Origin: Thiobacillus sp.
GTDB lineage: Bacteria; Pseudomonadota; Gammaproteobacteria; Burkholderiales; Thiobacillaceae
Direction of reading: 5' to 3'
Length of the DNA stretch: 64,000 nt
Assembly (NCBI GenBank): GCA_019459325.1
Contig: JAIBFA010000108.1
Location: forward strand, 33,752-97,751
Made by a program: the position numbers and the translations under genes. The notes below the pieces were generated by a model, which saw only the letters and a list, made by a program, of their open reading frames with translations, was not told the DNA's origin and ran no database searches. How positions within the stretch are numbered: the first letter of the stretch is position 1; every line of letters starts with the position of its first letter. This document shows, one piece after another, positions 1 to 15,433 of this stretch.

Positions 1-75
1 CGACACGAGCGCTTCGTGATCGACAAGGAACGATTCGACGCACGGCTGAGTGATAAGAAAAAGACAAGCGTGTAG
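1..75 (+). CDS. C-terminal end of an unidentified gene
   Basis: An open frame enters from the left edge and ends at a TAG, giving 24 residues that finish in a lysine-rich tail (KKKTSV). It has the codon use of its neighbours and stops 12 bases before the next start, which suggests a real gene end in the same transcription unit. Too little is visible to name a family. Confidence 0.45.
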   Translation, partial: RHERFVIDKERFDARLSDKKKTSV

Positions 76-87
76 CCCCGCCTCGTC

Positions 88-600
88 ATGCCCGCCATCC
101 TGCGCGCCATTCAGGCCGACATCACCACGCTCGACGTCGATGCCATCGTCAACGCCGCCAATTCGTCGCTGCTGGGCGGCGGCGGGATCGACGGTGCGAT
201 CCACCGCGCCGCGGGGCCGCAACTGCTGGCCGAATGCCGCGAGCTGGGCGGCTGCAAGACGGGCGACGCGAAGCTCACCCAGGGCTACCGCCTGCCGGCC
301 CGCTTCGTGATCCACACGGTCGGCCCGGTCTGGCACGGTGGCGATCGCGGCGAACCCGGATTGCTCGCAGCGTGCTATCGCCGTTCGATCGAGATCGCGG
401 CAGACAACGGCATACAGTCGCTCGCGTTTCCGGGCATCAGCACCGGCGTCTACGGCTATCCGAAGATGCCCGCCGCGCGGATAGCGGTGGCGACGGTGCG
501 CGCCACGCTGCCGACGTTCCCGCTCATCCGCGAGGTGATCTTCTGCTGCCATTCGGCGGCGGATCTCGCCGACTACCAGGCGCGGCTCGCCGACACCTGA
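88..600 (+). CDS. Macro domain protein (O-acetyl-ADP-ribose deacetylase-like)
   Basis: This 170-residue protein is a single macro domain, a fold that binds ADP-ribose and, in the YmdB/MacroD class, removes acetyl or ADP-ribose groups from O-acetyl-ADP-ribose or modified proteins. The diagnostic pieces are visible: [22 protein letters not shown] near residues 17-38, with the catalytic-class NAAN and the glycine-rich loop, and [10 protein letters not shown] near residues 117-126 for the phosphate-binding loop. The length matches the stand-alone bacterial family. It is probably cytoplasmic (no signal peptide). The hydrolase gene starts 7 bases downstream, so the two are likely co-transcribed. 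The family call is firm; the in vivo substrate is not known. Confidence 0.93.
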   Translation: MPAILRAIQADITTLDVDAIVNAANSSLLGGGGIDGAIHRAAGPQLLAECRELGGCKTGDAKLTQGYRLPARFVIHTVGPVWHGGDRGEPGLLAACYRRSIEIAADNGIQSLAFPGISTGVYGYPKMPAARIAVATVRATLPTFPLIREVIFCCHSAADLADYQARLADT

Positions 601-607
601 GCCGGGT

Positions 608-1243
608 ATGGATATCGTCCTGATCCATGGCATGGGCCGGACGCCGCTCTCGATGTTGCGGCTGCGCCGGCGCCTGAGGCGGGCCGGGCACAACCCGATC
701 CTGTTCGGCTATTCGCCGACCTTCGAAACCCTGCAGGGCGCGACTGCCCGCCTGGTGAAGCTGCTCGAGCGCCGGGTGGACACTGCGCATTACGCGCTGG
801 TGGGCCATTCGCTCGGCACGGTGCTCATCCGTTCGGCACTCGGCCGGCTGGGAAGCCGCATGCCCGCGGCCTGCTTTTTTCTGGCGCCGCCGATGGCCGC
901 CTGCAGGGCTGCGAAATTCTTTTCGCGTTTTTGGCTATACAAAGTGATGACGGGGGAAATGGGGCGCCTGCTGGCGGTGGATGAATTCATGCGCGGGCTG
1001 CCGATGCCGCCGGGCTTCGTGCGGATCTATGCAGGCATCGGGGGTCCACGCGCCGCCTGGTCCCCCTTCGGCATGGAAGAGAACGACGGCATCCTCAGCG
1101 TGCACGAGGCCATCGGCGACTGCAACGCGGCAGCCGTCAGGGTGCCCGCCTTGCACACCTTCATCATGCATTCCCCGAGGGTCTACGAGGATATGATCAA
1201 GTCGCTTGCAACGCTCGCGCATGCACGCAGCACACTTCCTTAG
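608..1243 (+). CDS. Alpha/beta hydrolase, small lipase-like esterase
   Basis: The 211-residue protein opens with a hydrophobic strand followed by HGMG (residues 7-10), the usual oxyanion-hole turn of alpha/beta hydrolases. The nucleophile elbow GHSLG follows at about residues 66-70 (Ser68). A candidate acid lies in the EENDGILS stretch and a candidate catalytic histidine in LHTFIMHSP near the C-terminus. There is no cap domain and no signal peptide, so it is probably a cytoplasmic esterase or lipase-like enzyme; the substrate cannot be read from sequence. It lies 7 bases after the macro-domain gene and 8 bases before the VOC gene. Confidence 0.85.
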   Translation: MDIVLIHGMGRTPLSMLRLRRRLRRAGHNPILFGYSPTFETLQGATARLVKLLERRVDTAHYALVGHSLGTVLIRSALGRLGSRMPAACFFLAPPMAACRAAKFFSRFWLYKVMTGEMGRLLAVDEFMRGLPMPPGFVRIYAGIGGPRAAWSPFGMEENDGILSVHEAIGDCNAAAVRVPALHTFIMHSPRVYEDMIKSLATLAHARSTLP

Positions 1244-1251
1244 GAGACAGC

Positions 1252-1650
1252 ATGGAACCCCGCATCAGTCTCATCACCCTCGGCGTGGCCGACCTCGAGC
1301 GCGCCACCCGCTTCTACGCGGACTGCCTGGGTCTGCCTCAACTGGAAACCCCACCGTCGATCACTTTTTTCGAACTCGGGAAAACCTGGCTGGCGCTGTG
1401 GCCACGCGAGAGCCTGGCGGCCGATGCCGGCCTGGCGCCGGAAGGCTCGGGCTTCCGCGGCTTTGCGCTGGCACACAATGTGCGCTCGCCGGCCGAGGTG
1501 GATGCGCTGCTCGCCCGGGTGGCCACCTGTGGCGGCACGATCAGCAAACCCGGGCAGCCGACGGACTGGGGTGGCTACTCCGGCTATTTCGCCGATCCCG
1601 ATGGCTTTGTCTGGGAAGTTGCACATAACCCAAGCTTCCCGCATGTCTGA
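1252..1650 (+). CDS. VOC-superfamily (glyoxalase/bleomycin resistance-like) protein
   Basis: This 132-residue single-module protein has the beta-alpha-beta-beta-beta pattern of the vicinal oxygen chelate fold. It begins with a strand containing LGVADLERATRFYADCLG, the hallmark N-terminal helix of the family, and ends with FADPDGFVWEVAHNP, which supplies the usual metal-ligand glutamate. A good ribosome site (AGGAGA) lies just upstream of the ATG. Members range from glyoxalase I to dioxygenases and antibiotic-binding proteins, so the activity is open. Confidence 0.85.
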   Translation: MEPRISLITLGVADLERATRFYADCLGLPQLETPPSITFFELGKTWLALWPRESLAADAGLAPEGSGFRGFALAHNVRSPAEVDALLARVATCGGTISKPGQPTDWGGYSGYFADPDGFVWEVAHNPSFPHV

Positions 1651-1687
1651 ACACTGAACGAATCGACCGGATAAGGAACCCGCGCCC

Positions 1688-2032
1688 ATGATCAGACTGC
1701 CCAACGCCTTGAACGCCTGGGAGACCGCCGATTTCGAGGCCGCCTTCAAACAGGAAATCGCCGCGCTCGACGCGGCCAACCTGCCCCTGCAACAGGGATT
1801 GTCGATCAGCAGCCATGTGACGGAACGGCCGGTCCAGGCAATGGTCCTCAGCGCCGGCGAGGATGCCGGGCGGATCCGGGTCAAGGCGGGCATTTTCTAC
1901 ACGGGCATCATCGCCGGCTGCAGCTGCACGGACGATCCCACGCCGATGTCGGAGCTGAACGAGTACTGCGTGGTGCAGTTCGACATCGATCCGGAAACGG
2001 CCGAGACGACGGCCACGCTCCTGCCCGAATAG
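1688..2032 (+). CDS. Conserved hypothetical protein, 114 aa
   Basis: I do not recognise this protein. It is acidic, has no signal peptide or membrane segment, and carries a paired cysteine in GCSCTDDP (about residues 77-84). The second half is a run of alternating hydrophobic strands (YCVVQFDIDPETAETTATLL), suggesting a small alpha/beta domain. It lies 37 bases after the VOC gene and 57 bases before the acetate kinase start. Frame, codon use and position support a real gene. Confidence 0.7.
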   Translation: MIRLPNALNAWETADFEAAFKQEIAALDAANLPLQQGLSISSHVTERPVQAMVLSAGEDAGRIRVKAGIFYTGIIAGCSCTDDPTPMSELNEYCVVQFDIDPETAETTATLLPE

Positions 2033-2089
2033 ATGCCAAGTGCGAGAACCCGTACGCTGCTTGCTCGTCCACTCGACAGATTGAGCGAC

Positions 2090-3274
2090 ATGACCCCTGC
2101 CCTGCTGATCCTCAACGCCGGCTCCTCCAGCCTCAAGTTCGCCGTCTTTGGGGCCGACCCGGCGGGTGCGCTTCAGGCCGCGTATCACGGCCTCATCGAG
2201 GCGATCGGACGAAACGCACGCTTCAAGGTTTTCCATGCACCCGATGCCGGCGACCGCGTCGATCAGGCCGTTTCGGCGGGCGACCACGAGGCTGCGCTGA
2301 GCCATCTGCTGCACTGGCTGGACACCCGCCATCCCGGTCTGAGCCTGCGCGCGGCCGGACATCGGGTGGTGCACGGCGGCGCCGACTACCGCCAGCCGGT
2401 GCGGGTCGACGCGGCCGTGCTGGCGGACCTGGAACAGCTCATCCCGCTGAGCCCGCTGCACCAGCCGCACAGCCTGGCCGGCATCCGCGCACTGGCCCGG
2501 CTCCGCCCCGAACTGCCGCAAATCGCCTGCTTCGACACCGCGTTCCACCACACCCTCCCGCCGCGGGCGCAACGCTTCGCCCTTCCGCGCGATCTCGAAG
2601 AACGCGGCATCCGCCGCTACGGCTTTCATGGCTTGTCCTATGAATATATCGCGAGCGTGCTGCCGGACTATCTCGGCGACGCGGCCGACGGCCGGGTGGT
2701 GGTCGCCCATCTGGGCAACGGCGCCAGCCTGTGCGCGATGCGGCAGCGGCGCAGCGTGGAGACCTCGATGAGCTTCACCCCGCTCGACGGCATTCCAATG
2801 GCGAGCCGCTGCGGTGCGCTCGACCCCGGCGTGCTGCTCTACCTGATGCGCGAGGAAGGCATGACACCGGCGCAGCTCGACGAACTGCTGCACCACCGTG
2901 CCGGACTGCTCGGCGTGTCCGGCATCAGCGGCGACGTGCGCACGCTGCTGGCAAGCGGCGACCCGCGCGCCGCCGATGCGCTCGAGCTCTTCGCCTACCG
3001 CATCGCCCAGGCCATCGCCGGCCATGCGGTGGCCATCGACGGCCTCGACGCGCTGGTCTTCACCGCCGGCATCGGCGAGCACGCCGCTGCGGTGCGCGCC
3101 GCCATCTGCCGCCACCTGGCCTGGCTCGGCCTCATGATTGACGAGGCTGCCAACGCGCGCCACGGCCCGTGCATCAGCCGCACGGACAGCCCGGTGTCGG
3201 CATGGGTGATCGCCACCAACGAGGAAAAGGTGATCGCGCAACATACCTGGGCGCTGACTGTCGACGCGGCCTAG
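2090..3274 (+). CDS. ackA: Acetate kinase
   Basis: AckA interconverts acetyl phosphate + ADP and acetate + ATP in the cytosol. The 394-residue product starts [17 protein letters not shown], the first ASKHA phosphate-binding signature, and has the [30 protein letters not shown] and FTAGIGEH blocks of the family. The upstream in-frame ATG at 2033 would add 19 residues not found in the family, so the start at 2090 is preferred. The next gene is phosphoketolase, so the kinase most likely collects the acetyl phosphate made by that enzyme and turns it into ATP. Confidence 0.95.
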   Translation: MTPALLILNAGSSSLKFAVFGADPAGALQAAYHGLIEAIGRNARFKVFHAPDAGDRVDQAVSAGDHEAALSHLLHWLDTRHPGLSLRAAGHRVVHGGADYRQPVRVDAAVLADLEQLIPLSPLHQPHSLAGIRALARLRPELPQIACFDTAFHHTLPPRAQRFALPRDLEERGIRRYGFHGLSYEYIASVLPDYLGDAADGRVVVAHLGNGASLCAMRQRRSVETSMSFTPLDGIPMASRCGALDPGVLLYLMREEGMTPAQLDELLHHRAGLLGVSGISGDVRTLLASGDPRAADALELFAYRIAQAIAGHAVAIDGLDALVFTAGIGEHAAAVRAAICRHLAWLGLMIDEAANARHGPCISRTDSPVSAWVIATNEEKVIAQHTWALTVDAA

Positions 3275-3383
3275 CGCACGGAACCGGAGCCGACGGCAGC
3301 GGTCACGTTTGCTGCGGCGATCAAGACTGGCCTCTCCCACCCCGGCGTCTCACCCCGCGCCCCACAACCAGGAAGGAAACAGT

Positions 3384-5765
3384 ATGGACGCATCCGCACC
3401 CCAATCCGCCCCGCTCTCCGCCGAGGAACTGGACAAGCTCGACGCCTACTGGCGCGCCTGCAACTACCTGGCGGCAGGCATGATCTACCTGCGCGACAAT
3501 CCACTGCTGCGCGAGCCGCTGCAACCCGAGCACATCAAGGAGCGCCTGCTCGGCCACTGGGGCGCGAGCCCGGGGCTGAGCTTCGCCTGGGTCCATCTCA
3601 ACCGTCTGATCAGGCAATACGAACTCGATGCCATCTTTCTCGCGGGCCCAGGCCACGGCGCGCCCGGCATACTGGCGCCGGCCTACCTGGAGGGGACCTA
3701 CAGTGAGGTGTACCCCATCAAGGGCGAGGACGAAGCCGGCATGCGCCACTTCTTCCGAGAATTTTCCTTCCCTGGCGGCATCGGCAGCCACTGCACACCG
3801 GAAACCCCCGGTTCCATCCACGAAGGCGGCGAGCTCGGCTACAGCCTCTCGCATGCCTTCGGCGCGGCTTTCGACAACCCCGAGCTGCTGGTGGCGGTCA
3901 TGGTGGGCGACGGCGAGGCCGAAACCGGCCCGCTCGCCACCTCCTGGCATTCCAACAAGTTCCTCAATCCGATCCGCGACGGCGCCGTGCTGCCGATCCT
4001 GCATCTGAACGGCTACAAGATCCACAATCCGACCGTGCTGGCGCGCATCTCGCACGAAGAACTCGAGCAGCTGTTCCAGGGCTATGGCTGGACGCCCCAT
4101 TTCGTCGAAGGCTCGGATCCCAGGATCATGCATGCCAAAATGGCCGCCGTGATGGAGCAGTGCGTGCTGGAGATCCGCCACATCCAGGACGAAGCGCGGC
4201 ACAGCGGCGTTCCCGGACGGCCGCGCTGGCCGATGATCGTGCTGCGCTCGCCCAAGGGCTGGACCGGCCCGGTCGAGGTCGACGGCAAGAAGGTGGAAGG
4301 CTTCTGGCGCTCGCACCAGGTACCGCTCACCGAAGTGCGCAGCAACCCCGCCCACCTGCAGCAACTTGAAGCCTGGCTGCGCAGCTACGACCCGCACGCC
4401 CTGTTCGACGAAGCCGGCCGGCTACGCCCGGAACTGAAGGCGCTGGCGCCCACGGGCAACCGCCGCATGAGCGCCAGCCCGCATGCCAACGGCGGGCTGT
4501 TGCGGCGCGCGCTGCGCATGCCGGACTTCCGCGAGTATGCGGCAGAACTGCCCGGCCCCGGCACGCTCAGGGCCGAGAACACGCGGCCGCTGGGCAAGCT
4601 GCTGCGTGACGTGATGGCACGGAACATGGACAACTTCCGCGTGTTCGGCCCGGATGAGAACGCGTCGAACAAGCTCGACAACCTCTACGAGGTCACCAAG
4701 AAAACCTGGCTCGCCGACATCTACCCGGAGGACGCCGGCGGCAGCGAGCTCTCGCCCGATGGCCGGGTGATGGAGATACTCTCCGAGCACACCATCGAAG
4801 GCTGGCTCGAAGGCTATCTGCTGACCGGCCGCCACGGTTTCCTCTCGAGCTACGAAGCCTTCGTCCACGTGATCGACTCGATGTTCAACCAGCACGCGAA
4901 GTGGCTCGCGATGTCCAGGGAAATCCCGTGGCGGACGCCGGTGTCGTCGCTCAACCTGTTGATCACGTCGACCGTCTGGCGCCAGGACCACAACGGCTTC
5001 ACCCACCAGGATCCGGGCTTTCTCGACGTGGTGGTGAACAAGAGCCCGCTGGTCACCCGCATCTACCTTCCGCCCGACGTCAACACGCTGTTGGTGACGG
5101 CCGCCCACTGCCTGGAAAGCACCGACCTCGTCAACGTGATCGTTTGCGACAAGCAGAAGCACCTGCAGTACCTGGACATGGATGCGGCAATCAAACATTG
5201 CAGCAAGGGCATCGGCATCTGGGAATGGGCGAGCAATGATGCGGGGGTCGAGCCGGACGTGGTGATGGCCTGCGCCGGCGACATTCCCACCAAGGAAGCG
5301 CTTGCAGCAACGGTGCTGCTGCGCGACCACTTCCCCGAGCTGAAGCTGCGCTTCATCAACGTGATCGATCTCTACAAACTGGTTCCGCCCGGCGAACACC
5401 CGCACGGCTTGTCGGATCGCGATTTCGACAGCCTGTTCACGCTCGACAAGCCGGTGATCTTCAACTTCCACGGCTATCCCTGGCTGATCCATCGCCTGGC
5501 CTACCGCCGCACCAACCACGACAACATGCATGTGCGCGGCTACAAGGAGAAAGGCAGCATCAATACGCCGCTGGACCTGGCGATCGAGAACGAAATCGAC
5601 CGCTTCAGCCTGGCCATCGACGTGATCAACCGCGTCCCCGCCCTGCAGGTGGCCGGCGCCCACGTCAAGGAAAAGCTGCGCGACATGCAAATCGATTGCC
5701 GGAACTACGCCCACGAACACGGCGTGGACCTGCCGGAAGCGGATGCGTGGATGTGGCCATATTAG
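3384..5765 (+). CDS. xfp: Xylulose-5-phosphate/fructose-6-phosphate phosphoketolase
   Basis: A thiamine-diphosphate enzyme that splits xylulose-5-P or fructose-6-P with phosphate into acetyl phosphate and glyceraldehyde-3-P or erythrose-4-P. The 793 residues match the family's usual 790-830. Visible signatures include GPGHGAPG near residue 90, [16 protein letters not shown], the ThDP motif [21 protein letters not shown], and [11 protein letters not shown] in the second half. The ATG at 3384 follows GGAAGGA by 6 bases; the longer frame from 3309 has no good ribosome site. Together with ackA it gives a phosphoketolase pathway producing acetate and ATP without loss of carbon as CO2. Confidence 0.95.
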   Translation: MDASAPQSAPLSAEELDKLDAYWRACNYLAAGMIYLRDNPLLREPLQPEHIKERLLGHWGASPGLSFAWVHLNRLIRQYELDAIFLAGPGHGAPGILAPAYLEGTYSEVYPIKGEDEAGMRHFFREFSFPGGIGSHCTPETPGSIHEGGELGYSLSHAFGAAFDNPELLVAVMVGDGEAETGPLATSWHSNKFLNPIRDGAVLPILHLNGYKIHNPTVLARISHEELEQLFQGYGWTPHFVEGSDPRIMHAKMAAVMEQCVLEIRHIQDEARHSGVPGRPRWPMIVLRSPKGWTGPVEVDGKKVEGFWRSHQVPLTEVRSNPAHLQQLEAWLRSYDPHALFDEAGRLRPELKALAPTGNRRMSASPHANGGLLRRALRMPDFREYAAELPGPGTLRAENTRPLGKLLRDVMARNMDNFRVFGPDENASNKLDNLYEVTKKTWLADIYPEDAGGSELSPDGRVMEILSEHTIEGWLEGYLLTGRHGFLSSYEAFVHVIDSMFNQHAKWLAMSREIPWRTPVSSLNLLITSTVWRQDHNGFTHQDPGFLDVVVNKSPLVTRIYLPPDVNTLLVTAAHCLESTDLVNVIVCDKQKHLQYLDMDAAIKHCSKGIGIWEWASNDAGVEPDVVMACAGDIPTKEALAATVLLRDHFPELKLRFINVIDLYKLVPPGEHPHGLSDRDFDSLFTLDKPVIFNFHGYPWLIHRLAYRRTNHDNMHVRGYKEKGSINTPLDLAIENEIDRFSLAIDVINRVPALQVAGAHVKEKLRDMQIDCRNYAHEHGVDLPEADAWMWPY

Positions 5766-5874
5766 GGCGGCCAATCTGCCCGCAACGATGCAGAGGCTGC
5801 CTTGCATGCATGACGTCAGGTGCAGGCAGAATTCGTGTTATGCCCTGAGCCTTTGTTTTTGGCAGCCGGGGCGG

Positions 5875-6717
5875 CTAGGGTGTGGCGGGCCCGATTTCCA
5901 GTTCGTCCGGATAGGGTCGGCTGGGATACTGGAAGGCAACCGGCCCATCGGGTTTCGCATGGACGAACTGGCTGACGAACGGGTCGGTGGAGTCGACCAT
6001 CTCGGCGGAATTCCCTTCGGCCACCACCACGCCGTCATGGATGAAGTAGACGTAGTCGGCGACTTTCAGCGATTCCGAGACGTCGTAGGTCACCACGATC
6101 GAGGTCAGCCCGAGCGCGTCGTTGAGGCGGCGGATCAGGCTGGCGATGGTGTTGAGCGAGATCGGGTCGAGACCGGCGAAAGGTTCGTCGTACATGATCA
6201 GCATGGGGTCGAGCGCGATCGCCCGGGCGAGCGCCACGCGGCGCTACAATCCGCCCGAGAGCTGGCTGGTGCGCAGGGCGTGGGCGCCGCGCAGGCCGAC
6301 GGCATGGAGCTTCATCAGCACCAGGTCGTGAATGACGTCTTCCGGCAGATCGGTGTGCTCGCGCATCGGGTAGGCGATGTTGTCGAACACCGAGAGGTCG
6401 CTGAACAGTCCGCTGACCTGGAACATCATTCCCATCTTGCGCCGCATCGCGTAGAGCTCGGTGTTGTTCAATTCGTGCACCACCTGCCCGTCGAAGGTCA
6501 CGCTGCCGTGCGACGGTCGGAGCTGACCGCCGAAATGACGCAGCAGCGTGGTCTTGCCGCAGCCGCTGACGCCGAGGATGGCGACCACCTTGCCACGGGG
6601 AATGGACAGATTAATCCCCTTGAGTACCTGATTCGTGTCGAACGAGAAATGCAGGTCGCTGACCTCGACCAGATTTTCTGGCGGCCAGTTCACGGTTCCC
6701 TTGTGCGCAGCCGTCAT
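5875..6717 (-). pseudogene. MlaF-like ABC transporter ATPase interrupted by an in-frame TAG
   Basis: Read through the stop, this is a 280-residue ATPase of the MlaF/YrbF phospholipid-trafficking class. The Walker A motif is GVSGCGKTTLL. The signature LSGG is immediately followed by L and then TAG at 6246-6244, and the frame resumes RRVALARAIALDP. Walker B (LIMYDEPFAGLDP) and a full C-terminal tail follow. The expected residue at the stop is Q or A, and CAG to TAG is a single change. The frame is unchanged on both sides, so this is a nonsense change or a sequencing error, not a frameshift. A GTG at 6237 could restart translation but would yield no Walker A. It starts 2 bases after sucB, and no MlaE permease is adjacent. 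Confidence 0.8.
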
Positions 6718-6719
6718 GC

Positions 6720-7791
6720 TCAGACCTCCTCCAGCAGACGTTCCGGGGCTTCCAGCGCGGCCTTCACCGCGACCAGAAACTGCACTGCGTCACGCCCGTC
6801 GATCAGCCGGTGGTCGTAGGTGAGCGCCAGATACATCATCGGTCGGATCACCACCTGGCCGTTTTCGGCGACCGGGCGTTCCTGGATGGTGTGCATGCCG
6901 AGGATGGCCGATTGCGGCGGGTTGAGGATGGGGGTGGAGAGCAGCGAACCGAACACGCCGCCATTGGTTATCGAGAAGCTGCCGCCGGAGAGGTCATCGA
7001 GCGTGAGCGTGCTCTCGCGTGCACGGCGGGCGAAGTCGGCGATGGCCGCTTCGATCCCGGCCGACGACAAGGACTGTGCGCGACGCAGGATCGGCACCAC
7101 CAGTCCGCGCGGGCTGGAGATGGCAATGCCGATGTCGACATCGCCGTGCCACACGATGTCGTTGCCGTCGATGGCGGCGTTGACGATGGGAAACTGCTGC
7201 ATCGCCTGGCACACCGCGCGCACGAAGAACGACATGTAGCCGAGCTTGACCCCGTGCTTGACCTCGAACTCGGCCTTGAAGCGCTGGCGCAGCTCGTTCA
7301 CCGGCTGCATGTTCACCTCGTTGAAGGTCGTGAGCATGGCGGCGGTGTGCTGCGCCGCGACCAGGCGTTCGGCCACCCGCTGGCGCAGTCGCGACAGCGG
7401 CTCGCGGCGGGTTTCGCCCGGTGCAGCGACGGACGCCGCACCCGCAGCGGCAGGCAAGGGCACGCTGGGCTTGGGCGGCACGACTGCAGCCGTCGTCGGC
7501 ACGACGGTCGTGACAGCGACAGGCTGCGCGGGTTTTTCAGCGGTTCCGGGCGCGACAACGTGCTCGCCGGTCTCGATCACCGCCACCACCTCGTCGGCCT
7601 TGACCACCGCGCCTTCTTCCTTCCGCACTTCGACCAGCGTGCCGGACGCCGGCGCGGGGATTTCCAGGATCACCTTGTCGGTTTCCACAACGCCCAGGGT
7701 GTCGTCGCGCGCGACGGTCTCGCCGACCTGCTTGCGCCACGGCAGCAAGGTGCCGCTGGCGACCGAGTCGGACAGGGTCGGCACACGTACT

Positions 7792-7802
<11 letters not shown>
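6720..7802 (-). CDS. sucB: Dihydrolipoyllysine succinyltransferase, E2 of 2-oxoglutarate dehydrogenase
   Basis: SucB transfers the succinyl group from E1 to CoA through a swinging lipoyl arm. The 360-residue protein has one lipoyl domain (about residues 1-78) with the lipoylated lysine in [11 protein letters not shown] Pro/Ala/Val-rich hinge follows (80-125), then a peripheral-subunit-binding-like stretch ([16 protein letters not shown]) and the trimeric catalytic domain ending with the active-site [17 protein letters not shown]. It overlaps the end of sucA by 11 bases, indicating translational coupling. No E3 (lpd) gene follows; the next gene is an ABC ATPase, so E3 must be encoded elsewhere. 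Confidence 0.96.
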
Positions 7803-10488
<2,686 letters not shown>

Positions 10489-10504
10489 GGGAGGGCTTGC
10501 GTGT

Positions 10505-11796
<1,292 letters not shown>

Positions 11797-11800
<4 letters not shown>

Positions 11801-12051
11801 CGTGATTCCAATAATGTTGCAGCCTGATATTTTTGTAGGCGTTCAATCAGCGCGGCAAGATCGGCATCGCCCGCAGGCGATCGGTCTTGCAGCCTGTCGA
11901 CAATCTCCATGTCCGACAGGGTCAACAACCGCGCCAGCGCGGCCGTCTCGCAAGCCTGAAGTGTAGCGCGGTGCGCCTGCAGAAAGCCACCCAGCCAGAG
12001 ATCCAGCTCCAGCAGTCCGCGCCGGCAGCGCCAGGCCAATGCGTCAGACAC
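11797..12051 (-). CDS. sdhE: FAD assembly factor SdhE (SDH assembly factor 2)
   Basis: SdhE helps attach FAD covalently to the flavoprotein SdhA. The 84-residue helical protein contains [17 protein letters not shown] near residues 8-24, the family's conserved RRGMxELDxxL block; the typical RGMxE segment is here RGLLE. The position between sdhB and gltA is the expected one in betaproteobacteria. It overlaps sdhB by 8 bases and gltA by 4, so expression is tightly coupled. Confidence 0.92.
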
Positions 12052-12739
12052 GGCGCTTCACCAGCAGCGACTTGATGCGCCCGATCGCCGCCGTCGGGTT
12101 CAGTCCCTTGGGGCAGGCGTCCACGCAATTCATGATGCCGCGGCAGCGGTACAGCCGATACGGGTCTTCCAGATTGTCGAGCCGCGCCGCGGTCGCCTCG
12201 TCGCGCGAATCGGCGATGAAGCGGTATGCCTGCAACAGCCCCGCCGGGCCGACGAAGGTGTCCGGATTCCACCAGAACGACGGGCACGAGGTCGTGCAGC
12301 AGGCGCACAGGATGCATTCGTAGGCGCCATCGAGCAGCGCGCGGTCCGCAGGGCTTTGCAGGCGCTCGACCTCGGGCTCCGGCTCGTCGTTGATCAGCCA
12401 GGGCTTGATCGAACGGTATTGTTTGTAGAAGGGTTCCATGTCGACGATCAGGTCGCGGATCACTGGCAGTCCAGGAAGCGGCCGCACCTCGATGGGTTCC
12501 TTCAGTTCGGACAAAGGCGTGATGCACGCCAACCGATTTTTGCCGTTGACGTTCACCGCATCCGACCCGCACACGCCTTCGCGACAGGAACGGCGCAAGG
12601 ACAGTGTCTCGTCCTGTGCCTTGATCGCCAGCAGCGCGTCGAGCAGCATCTTGCCGGCGGGGTCGATGTCGAGTTCGACGTCCTGCATGAAAGGCTTGTC
12701 GCCGGATTCGGGGGAGTAGCGGTAGAGGCGGAATTTCAT
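12044..12739 (-). CDS. sdhB: Succinate dehydrogenase iron-sulfur subunit
   Basis: SdhB carries electrons from the SdhA flavin to ubiquinone through three Fe-S clusters at the inner membrane. The 231-residue protein starts MKFRLYRYSPESG. It has the [2Fe-2S] cysteines in SCREGVCGSDA and RLAC, the [4Fe-4S] motif CILCACCTTSCP, and the remaining cluster cysteines in CRGIMNCVDACPKGLNP. The open frame continues upstream into the inverted-repeat element, but that extension is not family-like, so the ATG at 12739 is chosen. It is unusually separated from sdhA by about 600 bases. Confidence 0.95.
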   Translation of the reverse strand: MKFRLYRYSPESGDKPFMQDVELDIDPAGKMLLDALLAIKAQDETLSLRRSCREGVCGSDAVNVNGKNRLACITPLSELKEPIEVRPLPGLPVIRDLIVDMEPFYKQYRSIKPWLINDEPEPEVERLQSPADRALLDGAYECILCACCTTSCPSFWWNPDTFVGPAGLLQAYRFIADSRDEATAARLDNLEDPYRLYRCRGIMNCVDACPKGLNPTAAIGRIKSLLVKRRV

Positions 12740-12769
12740 GGCTGCTCGCAGTCCGCGGTGGTTGCGACG

Positions 12770-13300
12770 GCTTCGCTTTTCGCCAGTGGGCGAGTCACTT
12801 TCTTTTGCTTCGCCAAAAGAATGAAACCAAATAAAAGGCGACCCCACATCGCTGCCCTGCGGGTTCCCGATTTGGCGCGCGCGGGCGGGCGCTCCACCAA
12901 CTCGCCCTGGCACGGGGCACAAAACGCCCCGTGCTGTGGAGCTCGGACACGGTTCCGCTCTTGTCCCGCCCGCACACGCCAAATCGGCAGCGCTGAAGGG
13001 GAACAACCCCCGGTGCTGCTCACGCGTAATGCCGACTCTTCGCCAAGCACTGGTGCATGCAAGGACGCCCCTTGTGTGTCGCCGAGAAGCGCAGCTGTGC
13101 GGGGAAAAGAGGCGCGGGGTGTCTGAGATCCGTAGCAGGGCACGTTTTGTGTGCCCTGCCAGGGCGAGTTCCAGCCCCGCCTCGGGCGGCGAGCATCGCA
13201 GGGGAGCCGAAGGCCGACACACCAGGGGTGGCTTTTTCTTTGGTTACTTTCTTTTGGCCACGCAAAAGAAAGTGACTCGCCCACAGGCGAAAAGCGAAGC
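12770..13300. repeat. 531-bp intergenic element with long terminal inverted repeats
   Basis: The 598-base gap between sdhB and sdhA holds no convincing gene. Its ends are inverted copies: 12770-12829 and the reverse complement of 13241-13300 agree at most of 60 positions, sharing GCTTCGCTTTTCGCC and GTGGGCGAGTCACTTTCTTT. Further in, a second pair matches inversely: ACTCGCCCTGGCACGGGGC near 12900, and its partner near 13143-13171 (CAGGGCACGTTTTGTGTG onward). Each of these arms contains its own small palindrome around ACAAAACG. The element therefore looks like two inverted copies of a unit of roughly 200 bases around a less similar centre. Weak overlapping frames on both strands are by-products of the repeat. 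It could be a MITE-like or REP-like mobile element, or a folded RNA in the sdh transcript. Confidence 0.75.
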
Positions 13301-13337
13301 CTGGGCAATTCCTCAAGCTGACGAATAACCTCAACCA

Positions 13338-15088
<1,751 letters not shown>

Positions 15089-15092
<4 letters not shown>

Positions 15093-15433
15093 GACACGCT
15101 CCACACGGTGGCGGCGAGCCAGGCGACGCTGCCCGCCAGGGTGATGATCACTGCCAGATACAAAGCCAAACGCAGCCCGGTCGGGCGGACATAGTCCATG
15201 AAGATGTCGCGCATCCCCACCCAGGCGTGCAGCGCGAGCGCCGCAGCCGTCAGCAGCATCAGCACGCGCAACCACAGCGGCGCGAACAGCGACTGCCAGC
15301 CGGCAAAATCAAGCGGCAGGGCCGTCAGGAAATAAACGGCCAGTCCGGGCAAGGCCAGTGCCAGAACCAGCGCCGAGGCGCGCTGCAGCAGCCAGGTGCC
15401 GGTTCCGGTATGCGCGCCCGTGGTGGATTTCAT
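15089..15433 (-). CDS. sdhD: Succinate dehydrogenase membrane anchor subunit SdhD
   Basis: A 114-residue integral membrane protein with three hydrophobic helices (about residues 15-35, 45-67 and 88-110). It has the usual haem-ligand region [16 protein letters not shown], where the histidine should ligate haem b. With SdhC it anchors SdhAB and forms the quinone site. The start [21 protein letters not shown] fits the family (W-x-x-QR-x-SA); the longer frame upstream is not used. It overlaps sdhC by 4 bases and sdhA by 4. Confidence 0.93.

Noticed and set aside
1541..3340. 599-codon minus-strand frame over VOC, hypothetical and ackA genes
   Set aside because: It runs against three well-supported plus-strand genes and has no recognisable domain.
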